A stretch of DNA of 64,000 bases from Halopseudomonas sabulinigri (GCF_900105255.1 NZ_LT629763.1:3966104-4030103); one strand, 5' to 3'; shown: positions 35,631-46,627, counted from the first letter of the stretch. Translations and numbers: made by a program. The notes: generated by a model not told the origin, from the letters alone.

Positions 35631-36542
35631 ATGCATGTACAGATACTTGGTTCAGCTGCTGGCGGTGGTTTTCCGCAGTGGAACTGTAACTGCCGCAACT
35701 GCGACGGCTTGCGCCGTGGCACGCTGAACGCGAAAGCGCGTACCCAATCTTCCATTGCCTTGTCGGATGACGGGGTGAACTGGATTCTCTGCAACGCTTC
35801 CCCTGACATTCGCACCCAGTTGGAGCAGACGCCTGTGCTGCAACCGGCGCGGGCGGTGCGTGATACGGCGATCCGGGCGATTGTGTTGATGGACAGCCAG
35901 ATTGATCACGTGACCGGGCTGCTGACCCTGCGTGAGGGTTGCCCGCACGAGGTCTGGTGTACCGATATGGTCCATGAAGACCTGCAGACCGGCTTCCCGC
36001 TGTTCCCGATGCTGAGCCATTGGAACGGTGGTTTGCAGCGCCGCGGGATCGGGCTAGGCGAGCCGTTCCGTATTCCCGCTTGCCCGGCGCTGGAGTTTTT
36101 GCCGATTCCGCTGCGCAGCGCGGCGCCGCCGTATTCGCCGCACCGCAACGATCCGCACCCCGGCGACAACATCGGCCTGCTGGTGCGCGACACCAATACC
36201 GGCGGTGTGCTGTTTTATGCACCGGGCCTGGGCCAGCCGGATGAAGGCCTGCTGGCGACCATGCGTGATGCCGATTGTCTGCTGGTAGACGGCACCCTGT
36301 GGCGCGATGACGAGATGGCCTTTGCTGGCGTGGGCGACAAGCTCGGCAGCGAGATGGGCCACCTGCAGCAGAGTGGGCCGGGCGGGATGATCGAGCTGCT
36401 GGATGCGCAGCCGGCCAGCCGCAAGGTGCTCATTCATATCAACAACACCAATCCGATCCTGGACGAGGACTCCGCCGAGCGCGCCGAACTGGTAGCGCAT
36501 GGCATCGAGGTCGCCCATGACGGTATGCAGATCGTTCTGTAA
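35631..36542 (+). CDS. pqqB: PQQ biosynthesis protein PqqB
   Basis: A 303-residue metallo-beta-lactamase-fold protein with an N-terminal [18 protein letters not shown] zinc-type motif and [12 protein letters not shown]. It acts as an iron-dependent hydroxylase on the Glu-Tyr intermediate of PQQ biosynthesis. Length is standard for the family. pqqC starts 10 nt after the stop. Confidence 0.96.
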   Translation: MHVQILGSAAGGGFPQWNCNCRNCDGLRRGTLNAKARTQSSIALSDDGVNWILCNASPDIRTQLEQTPVLQPARAVRDTAIRAIVLMDSQIDHVTGLLTLREGCPHEVWCTDMVHEDLQTGFPLFPMLSHWNGGLQRRGIGLGEPFRIPACPALEFLPIPLRSAAPPYSPHRNDPHPGDNIGLLVRDTNTGGVLFYAPGLGQPDEGLLATMRDADCLLVDGTLWRDDEMAFAGVGDKLGSEMGHLQQSGPGGMIELLDAQPASRKVLIHINNTNPILDEDSAERAELVAHGIEVAHDGMQIVL

Positions 36543-36552
36543 GGAGGCCGCC

Positions 36553-37305
36553 ATGCAGCGCGAGCCGATGAGTATTGCCGAATTCGAGCAGGCCCTGCGC
36601 GACAAGGGCCGCTACTACCACATTCATCACCCGTTCCACGTTGCCATGTACGACGGCAGCGCAACCCGCGAGCAGATTCAGGGTTGGGTGGCGAACCGTT
36701 TCTACTATCAGGTCTGCATTCCGGTGAAGGACGCGGCGATTCTGGCTAACTGCCCGGACCGCGACACCCGCCGCGAGTGGATTCAGCGCATCATCGACCA
36801 CGATGGCGAGCCGGGCAGCGAAGGTGGCATCGAGGCCTGGCTGCGCTTGGGCGAGGCCGTGGGGCTGGACCGCGAGGTGCTGCTGTCGCAGGAGCTGGTG
36901 CTGCCGGGCGTGCGCTTTGCGGTGGATGCCTACGTCAACTTCGCCCGCCGGGCGAGCTGGCAGGAGGCGGCCAGTTCGTCGCTGACCGAGCTGTTTGCCC
37001 CGCACATTCATCAGTCGCGGCTGGACAGCTGGCCGCAGCATTACCCGTGGATTGATCCGACCGGATACGACTACTTCCGCAAGCGTCTGAAAGAGGCCCG
37101 CCGCGACGTCGAGCACGGCCTGCGCATTACCCTGCATCACTACACCACCTGGGAGGCGCAGCAGCGCATGCTGGAGATTCTGCAGTTCAAACTGGACGTG
37201 CTCTGGAGCATGCTCGACGCCATGACCATGGCCTACGAGCTGGAGCGCCCGCCGTATCACACGGTCACGGCCGACAAGGCCTGGCACCGGGGGATCGCGC
37301 TATGA
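36553..37305 (+). CDS. pqqC: Pyrroloquinoline-quinone synthase PqqC
   Basis: A 250-residue all-helical cofactor-free oxidase that carries out the final ring closure and eight-electron oxidation to PQQ. Conserved segments include [24 protein letters not shown] and [18 protein letters not shown] strong AAGGAGG site precedes the ATG at 36553. The stop overlaps pqqD by 4 nt. Confidence 0.97.
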   Translation: MQREPMSIAEFEQALRDKGRYYHIHHPFHVAMYDGSATREQIQGWVANRFYYQVCIPVKDAAILANCPDRDTRREWIQRIIDHDGEPGSEGGIEAWLRLGEAVGLDREVLLSQELVLPGVRFAVDAYVNFARRASWQEAASSSLTELFAPHIHQSRLDSWPQHYPWIDPTGYDYFRKRLKEARRDVEHGLRITLHHYTTWEAQQRMLEILQFKLDVLWSMLDAMTMAYELERPPYHTVTADKAWHRGIAL

Positions 37306-37580
37306 GCCCGGTGGTGCGTGATAACACGCCGGTGCTGCGCCCCGGCTTTCGTCTGCAATGGGAACCGGTGCAGAACAGTCACGTGCTGCTCTACCCGGAG
37401 GGCATGGTCAAGCTGAACGAAAGCGCCGCCGAAGTGCTGTTGCTGGTCGACGGCAAGCGGCCGGTGGCTGACATCATCGACACCCTGTCCGAACGTTTCC
37501 CCAATGTGCCTGGTCTGGACGAAGACGTTCTGGCCTTCATCGAGGTGGCCCATGCTCAACACTGGCTCCACATCCGCTGA
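37302..37580 (+). CDS. pqqD: PqqA-binding chaperone PqqD
   Basis: A 92-residue peptide-binding protein (RiPP recognition element) that presents PqqA to PqqE. Typical features are [35 protein letters not shown] and a helical C terminus. It overlaps pqqC by 4 nt and pqqE by 29 nt, so translation of the three is tightly coupled. It is a stand-alone protein here, not fused to PqqC as in some methylotrophs. Confidence 0.96.
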   Translation: MSPVVRDNTPVLRPGFRLQWEPVQNSHVLLYPEGMVKLNESAAEVLLLVDGKRPVADIIDTLSERFPNVPGLDEDVLAFIEVAHAQHWLHIR

Positions 37581-38694
37581 ACAGGGGCCACCACTGTGGC
37601 TGCTGGCTGAGCTGACCTACCGCTGCCCGCTGCAGTGCCCGTACTGCTCGAACCCGCTGGAGTTTGCCAACCACAAGAGTGAGTTGAGCACCGCCCAGTG
37701 GATCGATGTATTCACCCAGGCGCGAGCGCTGGGCGCGGCGCAGCTGGGCTTTTCCGGTGGCGAGCCGCTGGTGCGCGAGGACCTGCCCGAGCTGATCGGC
37801 GCGGCGCGCGAACTGGGCTTTTACACCAACCTGATCACCTCCGGTATGGGGCTGACCGAGGCCAAGATCGAGGCGTTCCGCGAGGCGGGGCTGGATCATA
37901 TCCAGATCAGCTTTCAGGCCTCCGATGCCGAGATCAACAACATGCTCGCCGGCTCGCGCAAGGCGTTCGAGCAGAAACTGGCGATGGCGCGGGCGGTCAA
38001 GGCGGCGGGTTACCCGATGGTGCTCAACTTCGTTACCCATCGGCACAACATCGACCAGATCGACCGCATCATCGAGCTGTGCGTGGCGCTGGAGGCCGAT
38101 TTTGTCGAGCTGGCGACCTGTCAGTACTACGGCTGGGCGCACCTGAACCGCGCCGGGCTGCTGCCGACCAAGGCGCAGCTGGACCACGCCGAGCAGGTCA
38201 CCAATGCGTGGCGCGAGAAACTGGCCGAGCAGGGCAACCCGTGCAAGCTGATTCTGGTCACCCCCGATTACTACGAAGAGCGCCCCAAGGGCTGCATGAA
38301 TGGCTGGGGCAATATCTTCCTGACCATCACACCGGACGGCACCGCGCTGCCGTGCCACAGCGCGCGGCAGTTGCCGGTCAGCTTCCCGAGCGTGACCGAA
38401 CACAGCCTTTCACACATTTGGTATGACTCGTTCGGCTTCAACCGTTATCGCGACTATGATTGGATGAGCGAGCCATGCCGGTCCTGCGACGAAAAGGAGA
38501 AGGACTTCGGCGGCTGTCGCTGTCAGGCGTATTTGCTGACCGGTGATGCCACCCAGGCTGACCCGGTGTGCAGCAAATCGCCACACCATCACAAGATTCT
38601 GCAGGCCAGAGCCGAAGCAGAGCAGCCCCAGCCGGGGATAGAGGAGTTGACCTTCCGCAATGAGCGCACCTCAAGGATCATCTGCAAAGTCTGA
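37552..38694 (+). CDS. pqqE: Radical SAM PqqA crosslinking enzyme PqqE
   Basis: A 380-residue radical SAM/SPASM enzyme that forms the Glu-Tyr carbon-carbon bond in PqqA. The SAM cluster cysteines are C25, C29 and C32 (RCPLQCPYC). The C-terminal auxiliary cluster region has [31 protein letters not shown]. The ATG at 37552 lies inside pqqD with GAGG upstream; longer in-frame starts have no support. The 3' end overlaps the peptidase gene by 35 nt. Confidence 0.96.
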   Translation: MLNTGSTSAEQGPPLWLLAELTYRCPLQCPYCSNPLEFANHKSELSTAQWIDVFTQARALGAAQLGFSGGEPLVREDLPELIGAARELGFYTNLITSGMGLTEAKIEAFREAGLDHIQISFQASDAEINNMLAGSRKAFEQKLAMARAVKAAGYPMVLNFVTHRHNIDQIDRIIELCVALEADFVELATCQYYGWAHLNRAGLLPTKAQLDHAEQVTNAWREKLAEQGNPCKLILVTPDYYEERPKGCMNGWGNIFLTITPDGTALPCHSARQLPVSFPSVTEHSLSHIWYDSFGFNRYRDYDWMSEPCRSCDEKEKDFGGCRCQAYLLTGDATQADPVCSKSPHHHKILQARAEAEQPQPGIEELTFRNERTSRIICKV

Positions 38695-40561
38695 TAACCA
38701 ACCGCCCGGCCGCTGGGCCAGCGAGTTCAGCGCGGCCCAGGCGGTCGCCGCCAGTGCCGATTACAGCGATTTGTGCTGCGCCGATGGCGCGCTCTGGTGG
38801 GTTGAGTTTCGTCCCAGCCAGGGCGACAGCGTACTGATGCAGTATCGCGACGGCCACAGCCTGCGCATTACGCCCAAGGGTTACGCCGTGCGCAGCCGGG
38901 TCTACGAGTACGGTGGTGGCAGCTTTTGTGTGCTGCCGGGGTTGCTGGGGCCTGATTGCCAGGTGGCCTTCGTCAACGCGGACGACCAGCAGATCTACCT
39001 GCACTGCCCGGCTACCCAGCAGCTACGCAAGCTGAGCAAGAATCCCGAGTACCGGTATGGCGGCCTGTGCGCTGATCCGCTGCGCCGGCGCGTGTTGGCG
39101 GTAGAGGAGGCGCATCTGCCGGGTCGGGTTGAGCATCGGCTGGTCGCTATCGGGTTGGATGGCAGCCGCCAGGTGCTGGCCGATGCGGCAGATTTTTACC
39201 ACAGCCCGCAGCTCAGCGACGAGGGCGCGCAACTCGCCTGGATCGAATGGGACAGGCCCAACCTCAGCTGGACGCGCACCCGGCTGATGCACGCCGGGCT
39301 GGATGAGCCGGGTGCGATTACCACGCAGCAGACAATTCCCGGCGGCGATGAAGCCTTTCAACAACCGCAGTTTGATCAGCAGGGGCAACTGCTCTGCCTG
39401 ACTGACCGCAGTGGCTATTGGGTGCCCTGGGCCCTGGCTGCGGACGGCAGCGCAACGCGGCTACCCAGCCACGCGGCTGATCACGCCCCGGCGCCCTGGC
39501 AACAGGGCGTTAATACCTGGCTGGCGCTGAAGGACGACTGGCTGGCGCTGAGCTGGACCGATGGCGGATACGGCCACCTTGCGCTGCGCCATGCGCGCAG
39601 CAGTGAGGAGCGCTTGTTGGCGCACGGCTACAGCCGTTTTCGCTACCTGTGCAGTGACGGTCAGGCGCTCTACTGCATTGCCGCCTCGCCGCGCTGCAGC
39701 GCCGCCATACTGCGGATTGATCTGGCCAGCGGCGCGCTCACCCGGCTGCGCGGTGACGACAGCAGCTTGCCAGCGGACGATCTGGCCCAGCCGCAACGCT
39801 TGCTGTATCTGAGCGAGGGCGGTGAAACCGCGCATGGCTTTTTCTACCCGCCGCGCAATAGCGCGCAATCGCCCACCCAGGCGCCGCCCTTGCTGGTCTT
39901 TACCCACGGCGGGCCGACCTCGGCCTGCTACCCGGTGCTGGATAATCGCATCCAGTTCTGGACCCAGCGCGGCTTTGCCGTGGTTGACCTCAACTACCGT
40001 GGCAGCACGGGCTATGGCCGCGCCTATCGCCAGCGTTTGCAGGGTGGCTGGGGCGTGGTGGATGTGCAGGATGTGTTGGCGGCTATCGAGCACCTTGGCC
40101 GCCAAGGCTGCATCGACCCACAGCGGGTGTTTATCCGCGGCTCCAGCGCTGGCGGCTACACCACGCTGTGCAGTCTGATCGCCGGGCCCCAGCGTTTTCG
40201 CGCCGCAGCCAGTTTGTATGGGGTGAGTGATCCGCTGCAGCTGCGCGCCGTGACCCACAAGTTTGAGGCCGATTACATCGACTGGCTGATCGGCGACCCC
40301 GAGACCCAGCCCAAACGTTACGTCGAGCGTTCACCCTTGGTGCAGGCCGATCGCATCCGCACGCCGGTGATCTTCTTTCAAGGCCTGCGCGACGCCGTGG
40401 TGCTGCCCAGCCAGACCGAACAGATGGTTGCCGCACTGGACGACAACGGCGTACCGGTACACAGCGTGACCTTCGCCGATGAACGCCACGGCTTCCGGCA
40501 GGCCGCGCATCTGACGCAGGTGCTGGAAGAGGAGTTGGCGTTTTATCAAGCGTGGTTGTAA
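38660..40561 (+). CDS. Prolyl-oligopeptidase-family (S9) peptidase linked to pqq genes
   Basis: A 633-residue S9 serine peptidase with an N-terminal beta-propeller (about 20-380) and a C-terminal alpha/beta hydrolase. The nucleophile is in [10 protein letters not shown], with oxyanion-type [11 protein letters not shown] and a late His in [10 protein letters not shown]. The equivalent gene follows pqqE in P. aeruginosa (PA1990) and other pseudomonads. A role in trimming PqqA or its products is plausible but unproven. The start overlaps pqqE, so it is in the same operon. Confidence 0.88.
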   Translation: MSAPQGSSAKSDNQPPGRWASEFSAAQAVAASADYSDLCCADGALWWVEFRPSQGDSVLMQYRDGHSLRITPKGYAVRSRVYEYGGGSFCVLPGLLGPDCQVAFVNADDQQIYLHCPATQQLRKLSKNPEYRYGGLCADPLRRRVLAVEEAHLPGRVEHRLVAIGLDGSRQVLADAADFYHSPQLSDEGAQLAWIEWDRPNLSWTRTRLMHAGLDEPGAITTQQTIPGGDEAFQQPQFDQQGQLLCLTDRSGYWVPWALAADGSATRLPSHAADHAPAPWQQGVNTWLALKDDWLALSWTDGGYGHLALRHARSSEERLLAHGYSRFRYLCSDGQALYCIAASPRCSAAILRIDLASGALTRLRGDDSSLPADDLAQPQRLLYLSEGGETAHGFFYPPRNSAQSPTQAPPLLVFTHGGPTSACYPVLDNRIQFWTQRGFAVVDLNYRGSTGYGRAYRQRLQGGWGVVDVQDVLAAIEHLGRQGCIDPQRVFIRGSSAGGYTTLCSLIAGPQRFRAAASLYGVSDPLQLRAVTHKFEADYIDWLIGDPETQPKRYVERSPLVQADRIRTPVIFFQGLRDAVVLPSQTEQMVAALDDNGVPVHSVTFADERHGFRQAAHLTQVLEEELAFYQAWL

Positions 40562-40584
40562 TGGGGCGCTGCCGTATCCCGCTG

Positions 40585-41031
40585 TTAGCCAGACGCCGCC
40601 TGCTGGCGTTGGTTGGCCTCGTGCAGCGCGGCAAACTCGGCCATGCCTAACGCTGCGATCAGGTTCTGCTGGTCATCCAGAATCTCGTACATCACGCCAC
40701 TGGTGCCGCGAATGCTGAACAGCACTACTGTGCCGCCATCGCCGCCGCATTCCCGGTGTGGCGTGCTGTCGGCGGCGCTCACCGTATAGCTGCCGGTGGG
40801 CCGTATCTCCTTGAGGTCGCCGTTGGCGTGATAGAGGTGATGCTCGCCGCTGATCACAAAGGTGTGATTCAGCGCGCAGTGGCGGTGCAGGACGATCGGG
40901 TCGTGCGCGCGGAAATGAAAGATTACATCTACCAACTGATTGGCTTGGTCGATGTTCAGAATGCTGTAAGAGAAATTCTCGAAGCCGGGCAACTGGCTCC
41001 AGTGAATCTGGCGGTCGTCAAAGTGTTGCAT
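40585..41031 (-). CDS. Small cupin-domain protein
   Basis: A 148-residue single-domain cupin. Metal-binding His/Glu candidates are in LHRHCALNHTFVISGEHHLY (motif 1) and DSTPHRECGG (motif 2). The ATG at 41031 was chosen because the extension to 41106 covers the end of the NosR-like gene. It lies 46 nt downstream of that gene on the same strand and may be co-transcribed. Substrate or ligand is unknown; dioxygenase or sensor functions are both possible. Confidence 0.75.
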   Translation of the reverse strand: MQHFDDRQIHWSQLPGFENFSYSILNIDQANQLVDVIFHFRAHDPIVLHRHCALNHTFVISGEHHLYHANGDLKEIRPTGSYTVSAADSTPHRECGGDGGTVVLFSIRGTSGVMYEILDDQQNLIAALGMAEFAALHEANQRQQAASG

Positions 41032-41077
41032 GCGGGTGTGCCTCTTGTTGGTGTGATTTCCCTGGTTGGCGGGTGGC

Positions 41078-43222
41078 TCAGCGACCGGGCGACCAGTCGC
41101 TGACAATAATCTGGCCGGCGGCCGCCCTTTGCGCCTTGGCGGCCTGCTTGCGCGCGCTGATGCTGGCCACGCACTGATCCTGGTTGTTCAGAATCACGAT
41201 GCACTCCAGGCATTGAATGCACTCCTCGTAGTCGATGGCGCCGCTGCGCTTGATAGCGCCGATCTCGCATTTGTTGTGGCAGTGCTGGCAGGGCTTGCCG
41301 CAGGCATCGATGCGCGTCAGCCAGGAGAACAGCCGCAGCCGCCCGAGTATCGCCAGCCCGGCACCGAGCGGGCACACATAACGACAGTAGAACTTGTGCA
41401 CAAACAGGCCGAGCCCGAGCAGCAGCAAGGCATAGAGTACAAAGGGCCAGCTGCGCACAAAGAGCAGGGTGATCGAGGTTTTAAATGGCTCGACCTCGGC
41501 CAACCGCTCGGCCAGTGTCAAGGAGTAGAAAGCGGTCGGTAGCAGGGCAATCAGGATCAGATACTTGAGCCATTGCAGGCGCTGGTGCATGCGTTCGCTG
41601 ATCTTCCATTGCCTCAGCTTGAGCCGCTTGGCTAGCCAGCCGACCATCTCCTGCAGGGCGCCGAACGGGCATAGCCAGCCACAGAACAGCCCTCTGCCCC
41701 AGATGAACAGGCTGGCAAAGGTAAACACCCAGAGGCAGAAAATCACCGGGTCCATCAGGAATACGGTCAGGTCGAAGCCGTGCCAGAGCGCGAGCAGCAG
41801 GGTGAAGATATTCACTACCGACAGCTGCCCTTGGGCGTAAAAACCGATAAAAAACAGGGTGAACAGTAAAAAACCGGCACGAAACCAATGAAAGCCTCGG
41901 CTGTGTTCGCTGATCTGCCGCTGTTTGACAAACACCACGGTGAGCAGCGTCAGCGCCGCCGCCAGCAGGCACAGTTGCCAGGCACGTTGCTGCCACATGC
42001 GCAGCCAGACCGGCGTAGCTTTGGCTGCTATCACCTGCGCCTGTATATCGAACAGCGTTGGGTCGAGCGTCAGCGCCTGACGGAACTGGCTTTGCTGCTC
42101 GATCAGCGGATTGCGTCGCAAGCTGACGTTGAGCTGCAGCGCCGCCGGCGCCAGCGGGTTGAACGCCGCGTGGGTTTTGATGCGGAAGATATTGGCGTGT
42201 AAATCGCGCTCTGGGGTGTTGATCAGCTCCAGCAACGCGCCGTTGTTGAAGTTCATGTCGTGCAGCTCTATCGCCTTGCCGTTTTGCAGCAGGTTGAGGC
42301 GGCTGGGCGCGGTGGCCGGGATAAAATCTGGCGGTACATGCGTGTAGCTGCCGCGCGACATCACCAGCAGTGCTTGCTCGTTAGCTTCCAATTCACTCAT
42401 CAGTTGCGTAAAGCGCGTCTCACCCAGCAGGTTTCGGCCAATGCTGGGCGCGTTCAGATAGGCGAAGTAGAGCTCGCTGAAGGGCGCTTGCGCATCGCCC
42501 GCAACATCGGGATAAAGCGCCAGCGAGTGGCCCAATTGCTGTTCGACTGTCTCGCGGCGTAATATCCAGTGCTGCACATAACCGCGCTCGAGCAGTTGCT
42601 GCCAGCTCAGTGGCTGGAACAGCTCGGCACGAGCGATGGCCTGCGGCCCTTGCGCGAACTCTGGGAGCAGCGCGCGGGCCACGGTCATCGCCGATTGCAG
42701 TACCGTCTCATTGAGAATTACCACCGAGACCGTGGCCTTGCTGACGCCATCGATATAACCGAGGCTGTCGCCTTCTACCGCGTTGCCGTGGGCGCTACCC
42801 ACCAGAATCGGCGTGGCGATATTGCGGCCAGCGTACTGGGCGGCAAAGTCGAACAGCGGTTGCTCCCCCAGCCCGTGCAGAAAGACCGGTTCGTGATGCT
42901 CCAGCACGCTGACGCCGGTCAGCTTGCCGCTGGGCGTCATGCCGATCAGCAGGCGAATCGGCTTGCCGGAAAAACCCTGCAGGCTGGAGTAGTCGGTCGA
43001 CTCAAAGGCATACCCCAGCAGCGCGTCGAGCTGGTAGGCCTGATACACCGGCGGCTCGCCCTGTTTGGGCTCGATGCGGGTGGCGCTGGGAAACAGCGCC
43101 TGCACCGCCTGTTCCACGCTCTGCGTGCGCGGCTCCACATTGGCCTGTAAGGGCGTGGCGGTTACCCAGCACAGCAGCGCCATCAGTAAAGCGCGAAGAG
43201 TTGAATGGGTGCAGGCAGGCAT
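41078..43222 (-). CDS. NosR/NirI-family membrane flavo-iron-sulfur protein
   Basis: A 714-residue protein. It has a signal peptide (about 1-28), a periplasmic FMN-binding domain with the flavinylation-type motif DGVSKATVSV (about 157-166), five to six membrane helices (about 395-640), CGWLCPFGALQ and CRYVCPLGAG motifs on the cytosolic side, and a C-terminal pair of ferredoxin-like clusters (CGKPCQHCHNKC, CIQCLEC). NosR proteins carry electrons to periplasmic nitrous-oxide reductase. No nos, nir or nor gene is present here, so its partner is unknown. Its place between pqq and erc genes is unusual. Confidence 0.85.
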   Translation of the reverse strand: MPACTHSTLRALLMALLCWVTATPLQANVEPRTQSVEQAVQALFPSATRIEPKQGEPPVYQAYQLDALLGYAFESTDYSSLQGFSGKPIRLLIGMTPSGKLTGVSVLEHHEPVFLHGLGEQPLFDFAAQYAGRNIATPILVGSAHGNAVEGDSLGYIDGVSKATVSVVILNETVLQSAMTVARALLPEFAQGPQAIARAELFQPLSWQQLLERGYVQHWILRRETVEQQLGHSLALYPDVAGDAQAPFSELYFAYLNAPSIGRNLLGETRFTQLMSELEANEQALLVMSRGSYTHVPPDFIPATAPSRLNLLQNGKAIELHDMNFNNGALLELINTPERDLHANIFRIKTHAAFNPLAPAALQLNVSLRRNPLIEQQSQFRQALTLDPTLFDIQAQVIAAKATPVWLRMWQQRAWQLCLLAAALTLLTVVFVKQRQISEHSRGFHWFRAGFLLFTLFFIGFYAQGQLSVVNIFTLLLALWHGFDLTVFLMDPVIFCLWVFTFASLFIWGRGLFCGWLCPFGALQEMVGWLAKRLKLRQWKISERMHQRLQWLKYLILIALLPTAFYSLTLAERLAEVEPFKTSITLLFVRSWPFVLYALLLLGLGLFVHKFYCRYVCPLGAGLAILGRLRLFSWLTRIDACGKPCQHCHNKCEIGAIKRSGAIDYEECIQCLECIVILNNQDQCVASISARKQAAKAQRAAAGQIIVSDWSPGR

Positions 43223-43439
43223 GGGTCTGGCCCCGGCTTTTTATGATTTGCTCCATGCTATCCAGCCATCTGCTGCCAGCCATGCCACTTAGGGCCTGAT
43301 GCACCGCTACTTCAGTCTTATAGCCGCCGGTTTCGGCTTAAAAAGGGCAGGGCTTTAGGGTAGGCTGCGGGAATGCCGGGCGGCGCTGCAGTGCTGCCTT
43401 CAGGCGATCCATTACAAGAACAACAGCGGTGCAAAATCC

Positions 43440-44603
43440 ATGAGTTACGATATCAGCCAGCTGCGCAAATTCGTCACGCCGGAAATCATCTTCGGCGCCG
43501 GCGCGCGCAAGACCGTGGCCAATTACGCCACCACCTTTGGCGCCAAGAAAGTTCTGCTGGTGTCCGATCCTGGTGTACAGGCGGTTGGTTGGGTAGTGGA
43601 TGTGGAAGAAAGCCTGCAAGCGCAGGGCATCGACTACGTGCTGTTTACCCAGGTATCGGCCAATCCACGCACCGAAGAGGTGATGCACGGCGCCGAGGTG
43701 TACCGCGCGGCGGGCTGCAACGTGATTGTGGCGATTGGCGGCGGCAGCCCGATTGACTGCGCCAAGGCGATTGGCATTGCGGTGGCGCACGACCGCCACA
43801 TTCTGGAGTTTGAGGGCGTAGACACCATCCGCGCGCCTATCCCGCCGCTGATCTGTATTCCCACCACCGCCGGCACGTCCGCCGACGTGTCGCAGTTCGT
43901 GATCATTTCCGATCAGCAGGAGAAGGTGAAGTTCTCGATCATCAGCAAGGCGGTAGTGCCGGACGTGTCGCTGATCGACCCGGAAACCACCTCGACCATG
44001 GACCCCTTCCTGTCGGCCTGTACCGGGGTGGATGCCATGGTGCACGCCATTGAAGCCTTCGTCTCCACTGGCAGCGGCCCCATGACCGATGCCCACGCGC
44101 TGGAAGCCATGCGCCTGCTGAACAGCAACCTGGTGAAGATGATTCAAAACCCGCAGGACATCGCCCTGCGTGAGCAGGTGATGCTCGGCAGCCTGCAGGC
44201 CGGTCTGGCGTTCTCCAACGCGATTCTTGGCGCGGTACACGCCATGTCGCACAGCCTGGGTGGCTTTCTGGACCTGCCACACGGCCTGTGCAATGCGATT
44301 CTGGTGGAGCATGTGGTGGCCTTCAATTTCGACTCGGCACCGGATCGCTTCAAGGTGATTGCGCAAACGCTGGGGATCGATATTCGCGGGCTGAGCACGC
44401 CGCAGGTAAAACAGCGTCTGGTGCAGCATCTGATCGAGTTGAAGCAGGCGGTGGGCTTCCAGCAGACGCTGGCGATGCACGGCGTCAGCAACAGTGACCT
44501 GCGCATGCTCTCGCTGCACGCGATGGATGACCCGTGCATCCTCACCAATCCGCGTGAATCCAGCCTCGCCGACGTTGAGGTGGTCTATGCCGAAGCCCTC
44601 TGA
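43440..44603 (+). CDS. ercA: Iron-containing alcohol dehydrogenase-like regulator ErcA
   Basis: A 387-residue group III (iron-type) alcohol dehydrogenase fold with NAD-binding IGGGSPIDCAKA and predicted metal ligands D198, H202, H267 and H281 (GVDAMVHAIEAF, GAVHAMSH, DLPHGLCNA). In Pseudomonas it forms part of the Erc/Era/Erb regulatory cascade of ethanol oxidation, possibly sensing alcohol or aldehyde; all metal ligands are kept, so catalysis remains possible. It overlaps ercS by 17 nt. Confidence 0.9.
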   Translation: MSYDISQLRKFVTPEIIFGAGARKTVANYATTFGAKKVLLVSDPGVQAVGWVVDVEESLQAQGIDYVLFTQVSANPRTEEVMHGAEVYRAAGCNVIVAIGGGSPIDCAKAIGIAVAHDRHILEFEGVDTIRAPIPPLICIPTTAGTSADVSQFVIISDQQEKVKFSIISKAVVPDVSLIDPETTSTMDPFLSACTGVDAMVHAIEAFVSTGSGPMTDAHALEAMRLLNSNLVKMIQNPQDIALREQVMLGSLQAGLAFSNAILGAVHAMSHSLGGFLDLPHGLCNAILVEHVVAFNFDSAPDRFKVIAQTLGIDIRGLSTPQVKQRLVQHLIELKQAVGFQQTLAMHGVSNSDLRMLSLHAMDDPCILTNPRESSLADVEVVYAEAL

Positions 44604-46317
44604 TCCGCGCCGTGAGGTGCTGACAGGGCTGTTGGGGCTGGGCTCGCAGTCCTCGCGCAAGAGTTACTACCCCGAGCTTTCAGCGCGGCTGGAGGAGCTG
44701 GAGGCCGAGCGCAACCGCTATAAGTGGCTGTTTGAAAACGCCGTACACGGTATCTTTCAGGCCAGCCTGGGCAAGGGGCTGCTGACCGCCAACCAGTCGC
44801 TGGCGCGTATGCTCGGCTATGGCTCGGTGACAGCGCTGGTTGCAGCACGGCAGTCGCTGGAACAGGGCTTCTTCATCAGCGCCGACGAGTTTCAGCGCGT
44901 CCGCCGCCACCTGTTGCTGCAGGGCGAGTTGACGGGGTATGAAACCCGTCTGGCCCGCGCCGACGGTAGCCTGCTGGATGTGCGCATGAACATTCTGCTG
45001 CGTCCTGACGCGGCTGATCATGTGATTGAGGCCTTCGTGGCTGATGTGACCGAGCGCAAGCAGGCACAAGTTGCCATGCAGCAGCTCAACGATGAACTGG
45101 AACAGCGTGTTCAGGCCCGTACCCGCGAGCTGGAAACCCTGAATGAAAGCCTGCGCTTCGAGATCATCGAGCGCGAGCGCACCCAATGCGAGTTGCGCGA
45201 GGCGCGTGATGTGGCCGAGCAGGCCAATCGCAGCAAGGATCGTTATCTGGCGGCCGCCAGTCACGACCTGTTACAGCCACTGAATGCCGCCCGTTTGCTG
45301 ATGGCCACGCTGCGCGACAGCGCACTACCGGCCAGCGCTGCGCAGATGGTCGAGCGCTCACACACGGCGATGGAAAGTGCCGAGGACATGCTCAGCGATC
45401 TGCTGGATATCTCCCGTCTGGATCAGCCAAACCTGCAGGCAGAATTCGATGATTACGCCATCGCTGATGTGATCGAGCCGCTGCTCAGCGAGTTCCACAG
45501 CGTGGCCCAGGCCGGCGGCGTGACGCTGCGCGGACGCCTGCCAAACCGGACCGTGCATACCGACTACCGTTTGCTCAGCCGCATTCTGCGCAACTTCATC
45601 AGTAACGCCATCCGCTACACCGAGCGGGGCGGGGTGCTGGTGGGGTGCCGGGTGCGCGGCGAGCAGCTGTGCATCCAGGTGTGGGATACCGGTCGTGGCA
45701 TCGAGCGGCAGGATTTTCGGCGGATTTTTCAGGAGTTCAATCAGCTGGAAGTGGGCAAGGCGGGGCAGCGCAAAGGGGTAGGGCTGGGGCTGGCGATTGT
45801 TGAGCGGATCGCGCGGCTGCTGCGCGTACGCATCGAGGTGCAGTCGCAGGTGGGCCGTGGATCGGTGTTTTCAGTCAGCGTGCCGCTGGCGCCGGATTTG
45901 CCGACGCGTGCGGCCAGCAACAGCTTGTTGGATAGCCTTGCGGTGCCACTGCAGGGACGCCGGCTGCTGGTGATTGATAACGAGGAAATCATTCTGCAGA
46001 GCATGCAGAGCCTGCTGCAGCAATGGGGTGCAGAGGTGGTGCTGGCGCTGGATGCCGACGCTGCGCTGGCCGCACTGGCAGGCGTGCCGCCGGATGCCAT
46101 TCTGGTCGACTACCACCTGGATAACGGGCTGACCGGCTGCGACGCGGTGAGCCAGCTGCGCGCGCACTTCGCCCAGCCACTGCCGGCCATCATGATCACC
46201 GCCGACCGCACCGAGCATTGCCAGCAGGTACTACGCGACATGGCCATGCCGATACTCAACAAACCGCTGAAGGCTGGCAAGCTGCGGGCGATGCTGGGCA
46301 AATTGCTGCAGCCCTGA
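44587..46317 (+). CDS. ercS: Hybrid sensor kinase ErcS
   Basis: A 576-residue soluble hybrid kinase with an N-terminal coiled coil (about 20-40), one PAS domain (about 40-150), a coiled-coil linker, HisKA with H226 in ASHDLLQPLNAARL, HATPase (GLGLAIVERIA) and a C-terminal receiver with D508 in ILVDYHLDNGLTG. It is a shorter relative of NahK at 11909, with the same HisKA and receiver signatures but one PAS instead of three. The ATG at 44587 overlaps ercA by 17 nt. It is part of the phosphorelay controlling exa/pqq expression in P. aeruginosa. Confidence 0.9.
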   Translation: MPKPSDPRREVLTGLLGLGSQSSRKSYYPELSARLEELEAERNRYKWLFENAVHGIFQASLGKGLLTANQSLARMLGYGSVTALVAARQSLEQGFFISADEFQRVRRHLLLQGELTGYETRLARADGSLLDVRMNILLRPDAADHVIEAFVADVTERKQAQVAMQQLNDELEQRVQARTRELETLNESLRFEIIERERTQCELREARDVAEQANRSKDRYLAAASHDLLQPLNAARLLMATLRDSALPASAAQMVERSHTAMESAEDMLSDLLDISRLDQPNLQAEFDDYAIADVIEPLLSEFHSVAQAGGVTLRGRLPNRTVHTDYRLLSRILRNFISNAIRYTERGGVLVGCRVRGEQLCIQVWDTGRGIERQDFRRIFQEFNQLEVGKAGQRKGVGLGLAIVERIARLLRVRIEVQSQVGRGSVFSVSVPLAPDLPTRAASNSLLDSLAVPLQGRRLLVIDNEEIILQSMQSLLQQWGAEVVLALDADAALAALAGVPPDAILVDYHLDNGLTGCDAVSQLRAHFAQPLPAIMITADRTEHCQQVLRDMAMPILNKPLKAGKLRAMLGKLLQP

Positions 46318-46627
46318 GTCAGGCTGCAGGCCCGTATGCAAAGCCGCGTTGCGCTGGCGTGGGGCAAGTGCGCCCGTGCGGTGCAATGCGGTTTTTGTCA
46401 TTGTTCTCTAGCGCAGCGCCGCGCCGATTTGGGCCGCGCTGCGGCGCCCGGATTTCGGCGCCTGTCGCCGAGCTGCTGGCCCGCTGCGATGGCCTGCGCT
46501 GAACGGTACGTACCTTGCTTCCCCTTGCTCGCCCGGAATCCTCCGCCTTGAGCGGCCGAGGGCCGTTTTCGGGTGTTCTGCCGGTGTCTGCCGGCGAGGA
46601 CTCATTCAAGCCGAGGAGCAGTACGTC
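46318..46627. other. Intergenic region between ercS and the cysteine hydrolase
   Basis: The 310 bases hold no supported gene. The segment 46425-46470 is extremely rich in GCGC/CGCC and could fold into an imperfect hairpin. The last 40 bases hold short CCGG repeats and the GAGGAG ribosome site of the next gene. No terminator with a T-run and no known riboswitch was recognised. Confidence 0.5.

Noticed and set aside
46318..46627. Riboswitch (for example guanidine type) before the cysteine hydrolase
   Set aside because: A GGTACGTACC hairpin and CCGG repeats are present, but the loop sequence and overall layout do not match known classes.
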